Shown here in pieces: positions 26,283 through 35,200 of a DNA stretch of 64,000 bases (the stretch's first letter is position 1; each line of letters begins with the position of its first letter). The notes under the pieces were generated by a model. It saw nothing but the letters and a program-made list of their open reading frames with translations. It was not told the DNA's origin and searched no databases. The translations under genes and the position numbers were made by a program. Source of the DNA: Flavobacterium franklandianum (GTDB taxonomy: Bacteria; Bacteroidota; Bacteroidia; Flavobacteriales; Flavobacteriaceae); the NCBI RefSeq assembly GCF_007097365.1, contig NZ_VJZR01000002.1, positions 62,001 to 126,000 on the forward strand. The letters run 5' to 3'.

Positions 26283-26452
26283 TATTTATTTTTTAATGCT
26301 GCAATTCTCTTTTTTGCCAAAGTCATCACTTCATTATGAGAAAAACCCCTTCCATTCTCAATATCATCAATTCCTTTTTGAATGTTTTTTTTCTCTGAAG
26401 ACGAAAGGTTTTCATACCAATCTTCCTCGTTTTCAATAGATATAAAGTCCAT
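26282..26452 (-). CDS. Putative antitoxin of a RelE/ParE-type module
   Basis: 56 residues from the ATG at 26452 (a TTG 4 codons earlier is possible). Acidic N-terminal half (DFISIENEEDWYENLSSSEKK) and a C-terminal GRGFSHNEVMTLAKKRIAALK that resembles the toxin-wrapping tail of small Bacteroidota antitoxins. Its stop overlaps the start of the broken ParE-like gene by one base, the usual antitoxin-toxin order. Function is inferred from this context. It has no obvious DNA-binding domain, but is short enough that one could be missing. Confidence 0.6.
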   Translation of the reverse strand: MDFISIENEEDWYENLSSSEKKNIQKGIDDIENGRGFSHNEVMTLAKKRIAALKNK

Positions 26453-26535
26453 ACTTTTTATCAATTCTAAAAAGAACGAATATTTTTTTTTTCAATATTT
26501 ATTGTTATTTTCTTCATAATGATAAAATTAGGGAT

Positions 26536-28068
26536 TTATTTTAAACCAAAAACTTCCGACTGCATTTTTTTTAATTGCTCCAAATAATCTCTTTCGTTCG
26601 ACAATCTTGGAATTTTGTGTTGACCGCCTAATTTATGTTTTTCTTTCAACCAATCGTAAAATAAATTCGGTCTGGCAAGATTAATTATCAAAGGATTCAG
26701 AGTCATATTATTGTAACGTTTCGCCTCATAATCCGAATTTAAGGATTGCAAAGTTTCGTCCAATACTTTTTGGAAATGAGCAAGGTCATCTGGGTTTTTC
26801 TTGAATTCGATAATCCATTCATGTGCACCTTTTTCCTTGTCTTTCATAAAAACGGGAGCAACGGTATAATCTACTATTTCGGTTCTAGTAATATGACAGG
26901 CTTTGGCAATGGCTTGATCCGTATTTTCGACCATTAGCTCTTCGCCAAAAACATTAATATGGTGTTTGGTTCTTCCAGTTACCCGAATTTTATAAGGACT
27001 CAAGGAAGTAAAACGCACCGTGTCGCCAATCATATAACGCCACAAACCGGAATTGGTGGTGATGATGATGGCATAATTTTTAAAAAGTTCCACATCCGCT
27101 AATCGAACGGTTTTTTGATCTGGTGTTCCAAAGGTATCCATTGGAATGAATTCATAGAAAATGCCATAATCCAACATCAACAATAAATCGCTAGAATAAT
27201 TCAAATCCTGAATCGCAAAAAATCCTTCGGAAGCATTGTATATTTCGTAGTATTTAAAATCTTTTTTAGGTAAAATCTTTTGATATTGTTCTCGATACGG
27301 TTCAAAATTAACACCACCGTGAAAATACACTTCGAGATTAGGCCAAAATTCAAGTAAATTTCCTTTACCCGTTTCTGCGAGTAATTTGTTCATTAAAACC
27401 AATAGCCACGAAGGAACACCTGCAAAACTGGTTACATTTTCGTTTTTGACTTCGTTGATTATCGCGGGAAGTTTTGTTTCCCAATCGCTCATCAACGAAA
27501 TTTCCTTATTTGGCGTACTACTAAATTCTGCCCAAAGTGGCATGTTTTCGATTAAAATGGCCGATAAATCGCCAAAAGAAGTATTGTTGTCTTCATAAAT
27601 TTGGGCACTTCCGCCAAGACGAAGGCTTTTGCCCAAAAACATTTCGGAATTTTCGTTGTTGTTCAAGTACATACACAACAAATCCTTGCCTGCTTTGTAA
27701 TGACAATCTTCCAACGCTTCTGGACTTACAGGGATGAATTTGCTTTTGGCATTGGTCGTTCCACTGGATTTGGCAAACCATTTTATGGGGGTTTCCCAAA
27801 AAACATTTTGCTCCCCTTTTCGGGTGCGTTCTATCAAAGGCTGCAATTCTTCGTAAGTAGAAACGGGTACTCTTTCTGTAAAAGTTGCGTAAGAATGAAT
27901 AGAATCATAATCGTATTTCTTACCAACAACCGTATTTTCGGCTGCTCGAATCAAATTCATTAGCAATTCTTCCTGAACTTCATTTGGGTACTTCAAAAAA
28001 AGTTCTATTTGATGAATTCGTTGTTTTAGAACCCAAGAAGCAAATGAATTGATTACGGTTATTGGCAT
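26536..28068 (-). CDS. GH3 auxin-responsive promoter family protein (acyl-adenylate-type ligase)
   Basis: 510 residues of the GH3/ANL superfamily. Plant members conjugate amino acids to acids via adenylates. The bacterial substrate is unknown. Recognisable are the phosphate-binding SSGTTNAKSKFIPVS (about residues 105-119), EIYNASEGFFAIQD (about 275-288) and the C-terminal domain start INVFGEELMVENTDQAI. No signal peptide. Divergent from the DUF2797 gene across 220 nt containing low-complexity AATCTAAAATC-like repeats on both sides. Confidence 0.9.
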   Translation of the reverse strand: MPITVINSFASWVLKQRIHQIELFLKYPNEVQEELLMNLIRAAENTVVGKKYDYDSIHSYATFTERVPVSTYEELQPLIERTRKGEQNVFWETPIKWFAKSSGTTNAKSKFIPVSPEALEDCHYKAGKDLLCMYLNNNENSEMFLGKSLRLGGSAQIYEDNNTSFGDLSAILIENMPLWAEFSSTPNKEISLMSDWETKLPAIINEVKNENVTSFAGVPSWLLVLMNKLLAETGKGNLLEFWPNLEVYFHGGVNFEPYREQYQKILPKKDFKYYEIYNASEGFFAIQDLNYSSDLLLMLDYGIFYEFIPMDTFGTPDQKTVRLADVELFKNYAIIITTNSGLWRYMIGDTVRFTSLSPYKIRVTGRTKHHINVFGEELMVENTDQAIAKACHITRTEIVDYTVAPVFMKDKEKGAHEWIIEFKKNPDDLAHFQKVLDETLQSLNSDYEAKRYNNMTLNPLIINLARPNLFYDWLKEKHKLGGQHKIPRLSNERDYLEQLKKMQSEVFGLK

Positions 28069-28075
28069 TGAGATT

Positions 28076-28286
28076 TATGATTTTAGAGTGCTGATTCTAG
28101 ATTTTAGATTTGATTATCGATTTACAAATACTAACTTTGCATTCGTATCAAAAATAGTGTTTTTTTATAAAAAACAATTCTATTTACTATAAAGATTCTG
28201 ATGTAGATGTGGTTTCCAATAAAAAGAAATCTAAAATTCGCACCTCAAATCTAAAATCAGAAATTGTTAATCTACAATCAGATATC
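28076..28286. repeat. Two degenerate AATCTAAAAT-type tracts in a divergent intergenic region
   Basis: 28076-28112 (TTTTAGATTTGATT-like) and 28228-28286 (AAATCTAAAATTCGCACCTC...) flank the two divergent genes, each copy next to a start codon. Between them the sequence is AT-rich with no gene visible. Confidence 0.6.
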
Positions 28287-28288
28287 AA

Positions 28289-29083
28289 ATGACTTACGAA
28301 GGCACGCTTACTAAAATGCAAACCGAATTTGCAAATCCAATTCAATATTATTTGGTTTTTGAGAATAGTTTTTTGAATGTAAATCAATTACTGAACAAGA
28401 ATCTGGAAATTAATTTTGTGGGTTACCAATGTTTGAATTGTGGTAAAAAAAAGAAAATATACCGTCAGGGATTTTGTTACGATTGTTTTTATTCGAGTCC
28501 AGCCGTTGGCGATTGGATTATGAAACCCGAATTGAGCACGGCGCATCTTGGAATTCAAGATCGAGATTTAGTGTATGAAGAAAAAGTACAATTGCAACCG
28601 CATATTGTGTATTTGGCTTTGTCCAGCGAAGTAAAAGTTGGGGTAACGAGAAAGACTCAAATGCCTACAAGATGGATTGACCAAGGCGCATCCCAAGCCA
28701 TTTCTATTGTTGAAGTTCCCAATCGATATTTGGCAGGAATTACTGAAGTCGCCTTGAAAAATCATTTTGCTGATAAAACCAATTGGCGAAAAATGCTTCA
28801 AAACGATGTAGAACAAGTAGATTTAATTGCTGAAAGATTGAAAGTCGAAAACCTGATTCCATCCGAAGTTCAGGAATATTTCTACTCAGAGAAAAATGAT
28901 TTATACGAAATGCACTTTCCTGTTCTTGAATATCCGAAAAAAATAAATAGTCTGAGTTTAGAAAAAACACCCAGTTTTCAAGGTAAATTGACCGGAATAA
29001 AAGGGCAATATTTAATCTTTGAAGACGGAACTGTTTTTAATGTCCGCAGCTCCGAAGGGTATGTGGTGCGAATTAATGTTTAA
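28289..29083 (+). CDS. DUF2797 domain-containing protein
   Basis: 264 residues. A zinc-finger-like cluster (CLNCGKKKKIYRQGFCYDC, Cys at about residues 50, 53, 66 and 69) lies in the N-terminal third. The DUF2797 core follows with HIVYLALSSEVKVGVTRKTQMPTRWIDQGA, a GIY-YIG-like arrangement (YLA...KVGVTR). The family is uncharacterised; the GIY-YIG resemblance suggests a nuclease-related fold, which is inference. Lies alone between GH3 and sppA. Confidence 0.88.
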   Translation: MTYEGTLTKMQTEFANPIQYYLVFENSFLNVNQLLNKNLEINFVGYQCLNCGKKKKIYRQGFCYDCFYSSPAVGDWIMKPELSTAHLGIQDRDLVYEEKVQLQPHIVYLALSSEVKVGVTRKTQMPTRWIDQGASQAISIVEVPNRYLAGITEVALKNHFADKTNWRKMLQNDVEQVDLIAERLKVENLIPSEVQEYFYSEKNDLYEMHFPVLEYPKKINSLSLEKTPSFQGKLTGIKGQYLIFEDGTVFNVRSSEGYVVRINV

Positions 29084-29091
29084 AAAACAAA

Positions 29092-29124
29092 CCCTTTCAA
29101 TCCAATGGCATAGGGTTGAAAGGG
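29092..29124. terminator. Convergent terminator DUF2797/sppA
   Basis: CCCTTTCAATCC / GGGTTGAAAGGG, a 12-bp stem with one G-U pair between convergent stops. The U-run is weak. Confidence 0.6.
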
Positions 29125-29141
29125 CCAACTATTAAAAAAAA

Positions 29142-30902
29142 TTATTGAATAGTAATTTCAAAAGGCATCATGGCTTGAACTCCTTTTCGAGCTTGAACTC
29201 TTTTTATTTGTTCCATCAAACGGAAGGTTTCTTCGCCTAATTCTTCTTTGATAAAAGATTCTTTAGATTTTGCAAAAGGGAAATTCTTAAAAATATCATT
29301 CATATCTTTTTCGAATTCTGGAAAATTCTGGGTGCCGTATTTTTTCGTTTTTGCCAAAGATGCTGCTTCTTTTATAGCATCATCCAAACCTCCAATTTTA
29401 TCTACAAGACCAATTTTTAAAGCTTGTGAACCAGACCAAACTCTACCTTGCCCGATTGAATCTACTTGTGCAACAGTCATTTTTCTTCCTGCGGCAACGT
29501 GTGATACGAATGTTTTGTAAATGTGTTCGACACTTTCGAGAGTAATAGCTTTAAATTTTTCGTCCATTGGTACAAACGGACTGTATTCTGAGGCGTTTTC
29601 ATTGGTTTTAATTTGTTCGGTGTGAATGCCAATTTTTGTTGCCAATTGAGTAAAATTAGGCAATATTCCAAAAACGCCTATCGAACCCGTAATGGTGTTG
29701 CTTTCGGCAAATATTTTATTGGCATTACAGGCAATATAATAACCTCCGGAAGCCGCATAATTCCCCATGGAAACCACGACAGGCTTTACTTTTTTGGTCA
29801 GTTCAATTTCTCTCCAAATCAAATCTGATGTTAAAGCATTTCCGCCAGGACTATCAATTCTTAGCACAATGGCTTTTACATTTTCGTCTTTTCGGGCTTC
29901 AATCAGAGAGCGATTCATTGAGCCTTCGCCAATGGTATTGGTATCGCCTTCACCACTCATAATTTCACCTTGAGCATAAATAACTGCAATTTTATCTTGC
30001 GAATCGTTGCTTTCAGAAGTGGTAGCTACTTTTCGAGCATAATCTTTAATGCTTATTTTGTTGTAATCCTCGTCTTTGTCAACTTTTAATTTTTTTCTTA
30101 TTGCATCGTGGTATACATCTTCATATGCAATGACATCGACCATTTTTTCTGCTTTGGCCATTTCGGGAGTTCGAGCCATAAGTCCGTTGGCAATTTCATT
30201 TAATTTGGTTACCGAAATATTTCTACTTTTCGAAATGTCAGCTAATACGGAACTCCAAACCGAATTTAATAATGACATTGTTTGTTCCCTATTGGCTTCG
30301 CTCATTTTGTTGTCAAGGAAAGGTTCAACGGCACTTTTATATTTTCCGTGGCGGATAACTTCCATTTTTACACCCGATTTTTCTTGTAAATCTTTGAAAA
30401 ACATCAATTCGGCCGATAATCCTTTGAAATCAAAATCACCTACTGGATTGATGTAAATAGTATTTGCTACAGAATTTAAATAATATTCTTTTTGTGAATA
30501 GGTATTGGCATAAGACATAACAAATTTCCCTGATTTTTTGAAGTCTTCCAAAGCATCTCTAAGTGCTTTTCTTTGCGCTATTCCTAATTCAGATTCGTTA
30601 TTCAAAATCGAAATTCCTTTGATATCCTTGTCTGTTTTTGCGGCTTCAATAGCATTGATAATGTCCGAAAGACCTATATTCTCACCTTCGGATAGGATGG
30701 TTACCCATGGGTCTTTATATTTTCCAGCATAATCGTTTTTGATGTTTTCTAATTTCAATTCAATAACCGAATCACTTTTTACGGATACTTCTTCAGAATC
30801 ACCGCCAAAAACAGCAGCAATTAAGATTATTCCAAAAAAGAATAGCATCAAAAAAACGAATAAACCAACGATGGTTGCTAATACATTTCCTAAAAATCTC
30901 AT
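29142..30902 (-). CDS. sppA: Signal peptide peptidase SppA, 67-kDa (tandem S49) type
   Basis: Inner-membrane serine protease that degrades signal peptides. An N-terminal transmembrane anchor (about residues 8-30) is followed by two tandem S49 domains: the first (about 90-240) supplies the general-base Lys (YANTYSQKEYYL, about Lys153), the second (about 300-520) the nucleophile Ser (MGNYAASGGYYIACNANKIF, about Ser385). 586 residues is the normal long-form length. Single gene, convergent with DUF2797 and divergent from folK. A TATATTTG box (minus strand, 30990-30997) lies about 90 nt upstream. Confidence 0.95.
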   Translation of the reverse strand: MRFLGNVLATIVGLFVFLMLFFFGIILIAAVFGGDSEEVSVKSDSVIELKLENIKNDYAGKYKDPWVTILSEGENIGLSDIINAIEAAKTDKDIKGISILNNESELGIAQRKALRDALEDFKKSGKFVMSYANTYSQKEYYLNSVANTIYINPVGDFDFKGLSAELMFFKDLQEKSGVKMEVIRHGKYKSAVEPFLDNKMSEANREQTMSLLNSVWSSVLADISKSRNISVTKLNEIANGLMARTPEMAKAEKMVDVIAYEDVYHDAIRKKLKVDKDEDYNKISIKDYARKVATTSESNDSQDKIAVIYAQGEIMSGEGDTNTIGEGSMNRSLIEARKDENVKAIVLRIDSPGGNALTSDLIWREIELTKKVKPVVVSMGNYAASGGYYIACNANKIFAESNTITGSIGVFGILPNFTQLATKIGIHTEQIKTNENASEYSPFVPMDEKFKAITLESVEHIYKTFVSHVAAGRKMTVAQVDSIGQGRVWSGSQALKIGLVDKIGGLDDAIKEAASLAKTKKYGTQNFPEFEKDMNDIFKNFPFAKSKESFIKEELGEETFRLMEQIKRVQARKGVQAMMPFEITIQ

Positions 30903-31036
30903 AATTATTTTTTTTAATAAGTAGTAAAAAGGGGCAATGTGTTACAATTTTAGATTTAAAAACGGTAAAAATAGTTATCAACACGAGTGCAAATATAGTT
31001 CAATTCTGAAATTGTTTTAGTTAATTTGTGGTTATT

Positions 31037-32173
31037 ATGAAATCACAACATCAGGTCGTTTTATCGCTAGGAACCAATAAGGGCAATCGTCTTCTAAATA
31101 TTGAAAATTGTATCCAATTGATTCATCAAGAAGTGGGAACGGTTATCAAAATTTCCAAATTATACGAAACACCTTCTTGGGGTTTTGACAGTGATGTGTT
31201 TTATAATTGCGCCTTAGTTTTACATACATTTAAGTCGGCGAATACCATTTTAACCAAAATTTTGAATATTGAAAAACAATTGGGACGTATTCGTGGCGAA
31301 ACTTTAGAATACCAATCTCGAATTATCGATATCGATTTGATTGCATTCAACGAAGAAATTATTGATGCTGAAAAACTTCAAGTTCCACACCCGTTGATGC
31401 AAAATAGAAAGTTTGTGTTGATGCCCATGCTGGATTTGAATTTAAATTGGGTTCATCCTGTTTTTCATAAAAAAATAGCGGAATTACTCGAAATTTCTCC
31501 TGACGAAAGTGTTTGTAGCGTTGTACAAAAAATGGAAATTCCTTTGGATAAAATTCCTTTGGATCAATTCAATTATATTGCTTTTGAAGGGAATATTGGA
31601 GCAGGAAAAACAACTTTGTCCACAAAAATTGCCGAAGATTTTAATGCCAAAACCGTTTTGGAACGCTTTGCCGATAATCCGTTTCTACCTAAATTTTACG
31701 AAGATCAAAACCGCTATGCTTTTCCACTCGAAATGTCATTTCTTGCCGATAGATATAAACAATTGTCGGACGATTTAGCGCAATTCGATTTGTTTAAGGA
31801 TTTTATTGTGGCTGATTATCATATTTTTAAATCCTTGATTTTTGCCAAAATAACGCTGGCCGAAGACGAGTATCGACTCTATCGAACGCTTTTTGACATT
31901 GTTTACAGAGAAATGCCCAAGCCAGATTTGTATATTTATTTATACCAAAATACGGAGCGTTTATTAGAGAATATCAAAAAAAGAGGCAGAAGTTACGAGC
32001 AAAATATTCCGGCCGATTATTTAGACAAAATTAATAGTGGCTACTTGGATTACATCAAATCTCAAACCGATTTGAATGTTTTGATTATCGATGTTTCGGA
32101 CAGAGATTTTGTAGAAAACCAAGAAGATTATCTTTATATTTTGGAAGAAATTAGACAAAAAATTTGTAAATAA
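31037..32173 (+). CDS. FolK-deoxynucleoside kinase fusion protein
   Basis: 378 residues from the ATG at 31037 (a GTG 9 nt earlier is possible). Residues ~1-165 are 6-hydroxymethyl-7,8-dihydropterin pyrophosphokinase (FolK, folate synthesis): VVLSLGTNKGNRLLNI, LGRIRGETLEYQSRIIDIDLI and PHPLMQNRKFVLMPM. From ~175 comes a deoxynucleoside kinase: P-loop FEGNIGAGKTTL (about 184-195), LERFADNPFLPKFYED, and IYLYQNTERLLENIKKRGRSYEQ (the lid region). The join occurs in one open frame without a stop. I recall this fusion in Bacteroidota, where it couples folate-dependent thymidylate supply with nucleoside salvage. The functional link is inference. Confidence 0.93.
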   Translation: MKSQHQVVLSLGTNKGNRLLNIENCIQLIHQEVGTVIKISKLYETPSWGFDSDVFYNCALVLHTFKSANTILTKILNIEKQLGRIRGETLEYQSRIIDIDLIAFNEEIIDAEKLQVPHPLMQNRKFVLMPMLDLNLNWVHPVFHKKIAELLEISPDESVCSVVQKMEIPLDKIPLDQFNYIAFEGNIGAGKTTLSTKIAEDFNAKTVLERFADNPFLPKFYEDQNRYAFPLEMSFLADRYKQLSDDLAQFDLFKDFIVADYHIFKSLIFAKITLAEDEYRLYRTLFDIVYREMPKPDLYIYLYQNTERLLENIKKRGRSYEQNIPADYLDKINSGYLDYIKSQTDLNVLIIDVSDRDFVENQEDYLYILEEIRQKICK

Positions 32174-32188
32174 AATCAATCTCTTTTA

Positions 32189-32213
32189 AAACCCTCACCT
32201 TCTGAGAGGGTTT
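32189..32213. terminator. Convergent terminator folK-dNK / adhesin
   Basis: AAACCCTC / GAGGGTTT, an 8-bp stem with a 9-nt loop between convergent stops. Confidence 0.7.
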
Positions 32214-32222
32214 GCAGGATTC

Positions 32223-35200
32223 TTATCTTTTTAGCGAAAAATGCCCTTTTGCTTCTCTACCGTCTTCCAATTTTAGTGTGAACCAATAATCATCTGTAGG
32301 TAAAGGGACTCCGTTGAAAGTACCATCCCAACCTTGATTTAAAGAGGGAACCCATTGTTTTAAGAGTTTTCCGTATCTGTTAAAAATGTAGATTATAGAT
32401 TTTGAATTAAAAGTTTGATTCACCCCTTTTACACTCCAATAATCATTATAGCCATCACCGTTTGGCGTGAAAAATTTTGGCACACCTACTATTACAATTT
32501 CTTGATTAACTGAGCCACAGCCATTTTTATCATTGACATAGACAGTATGAATTCCAGCGGGAACATTGTTAAAGAAATTAGAATCCTGCCAAAATCCATT
32601 GGGTTCATCAATACTGTATTCGTATAATCCGGGTCCGGTTACGTTAACAGTTACGGTATTTACATCGGTTAAATCTACAACATCAACAGAGACAATACTT
32701 GCTTTATTAGAAGCGGTAACAGTTATGGTTCGAATCCTGCTGCATCCCAAATTATTGGTAACTTCTACAGTGTAAATTCCTTCTTCATTTACATCTAATG
32801 TTGGCGAATTAGTGCCAATTGGGTTTCCATCTTTTGTCCAAATATAATCGTAATTGCTTGCTGGGGAACCGTCGGTAATTCCAGCATCAAGGGTTGCAAA
32901 AAAGGTCGAAAGATTAGAACATACCAATTCATTGTCAAGACCATCCAAATTCAAGTCAATATTTGGAACCGGTTTCACAACAAAATTTAATGTTGTCGAT
33001 GCAGAGCAAATGGTATTGTTTGGGTTTTGAACGTTAACCGTGACTGTCTGTGTTGCTGTCGAAAAAGGATTGGACAATCCTGGCAAAAGCACATTATTTT
33101 GGTCGTAATATTTAACAATCATTCCCGTTTGTCCGCCTAGAATTGTGGTTTCGAATGTTGAGGTGTCAAAAGCAAATTTTCCGTCTTGATCGATCGGATC
33201 AGCTTCGTCATCACAAGTAGTTGTCAAAGTTGAAGGAACAGCAAAAGCTACGGGTGAATCATCTACTATAAATTGAATGGCGACTTCGTCAAAACAGAGC
33301 TGAGGACTGTTATTAGTTACAACAGCTTTGATGGTTTGAGATGTAGAAGTGAAAGTTGGAGGAAATGGACTTGAAATCAATACTCCATTTGCGTCTTCCA
33401 GGGGGTTATTAGTTTGGTCGAAATAAGTAACAGTTACGTTATTTTGTCCTTTTAATAAATCAGTTTCCAACGTAGAAGTATTGAAAGTGAAGATTCCATC
33501 AGTATCGTCGTCACATTGTCTAGGTATTCCTACGGAATTAGCAACAGGTAAGGCTTCAACATTTAAAGTTAAATACGGACCTAAGCCGTAACAAGCATTG
33601 TACATATCGCTATCGATACGTATCCAAATGTCTTGCGAATTGGGATAGCCAATGTTTCTGTAATTTGAAATATTGGTAATTACATTAATTTCTGCCAAGG
33701 CATCCGATTCATTTTTGTAGTAATTAATGTTGTACACTTGATTTAAGGGCAATTGGGTCAATATAATAGCTTTGGTCGCAGAGAAATCAAAAGTAGTAAT
33801 GCCATCACGATTGTTGTTGTTGGCAGTATTATTTCCATTGATATCTAAAAAATCATCGCAAACTGGTGTGAATGGAATTTTGTAGTTTGGATTAATGTTG
33901 GTGGCGGGAACTTTCAATGTTATTTTGGCAACACTTGCACAGCCAGTTATTTTATTGGATATTCTCGACCAAATGTCCATTAATGTTGGAGTCGTGTTTT
34001 CAAAAGCCAGTTCATTAAGAATTAAATCAGCGGGAACGGCATTATTTGCGCCGTTTAACGTAGTGTAATATGTAAAATTTTCATTGGCAGAATTTGTTGA
34101 AATATCAGTATTATTTACGGTTAAATTAAACAATGTCTTTCCATCTGATATAAGGTCTGTATCACATTGAGTAATTGTAACATCGTTGACAATAGGCAAT
34201 GGATTAATAGTCACTATGATTTCTGATCTTGGTCCTTCGCAACTTGTGGCTGTTATGGTTTGACTTACATAATATTTTATTGTACCCACAGTGGCTGTCG
34301 ATGGAGTGGGGCTTGTTGCGCTTGATGTACCTCCTGTTGAATTCGTGTACCAATTTAAAGTACAATTTGCCGATGCAGTTGCTGTAAGTGGTGATGCAAT
34401 TTCATTATGACAATAGTCAATATTACTTACTGTTGGAGCTGTAGGTAATGGATTTATGGTTACAATGATTTCTGCTCTTGGTCCTTCGCAACCTGTGGAA
34501 GTTATGGTTTGACTCACATAGTAATTTGTTGAGCCTAAAGTTGTTGTTGATGGAGTTGGAGGTGTTGCGCTTGGCGTACCTCCCGTTGCTGTTGTGTACC
34601 AATTTAGAGTGCAATTTGCAGAAGCTGTTGCTGTTAAAGGCACAGCGGTTTCATTATTACAATAGTTTACATTACTCACAATTGGCGCTGTAGGCAATGG
34701 ATTTACGGTTACTATTATGGCTGCTCTTGGACTTTCGCAACCGCTTATAGTATTGGTTTGACTCACATAATAAGTGGTAGAGCCTGCAACGGATGTAATT
34801 GGTGTAGGACTTGTAGCTGAAGCAACGCCTCCAGATGGCAAAGTGTACCAATTTAAAATGCAATCTGTCGATGAAGTTGCCGCTAAAGGAATAGCAGGTG
34901 CATTCAAACAATATAAAACAGGACTTGAAGAAGAAACAGCAATTACAGGTGGATTAGGCAAAGCTTTTATCGTGGCAATAATTTCTGTTCTTGGACCATT
35001 TGGGCAACTTCCATTTGAAGCATCTACATAATAAGAAGTTGTAGTGGTAAGAGTTGGAGTTGTAAATGAATTTCCTGTAAATAATTTTGTCCCTCCAGTT
35101 GGGGTTTCGTACCAATCTACGGCGCCATCAGTTGCAGTTGCTTGAAGAGTTAGACTTCCTGAACCACAAATGGAACTTGGAGTTGTGCTGATTATTTTAG

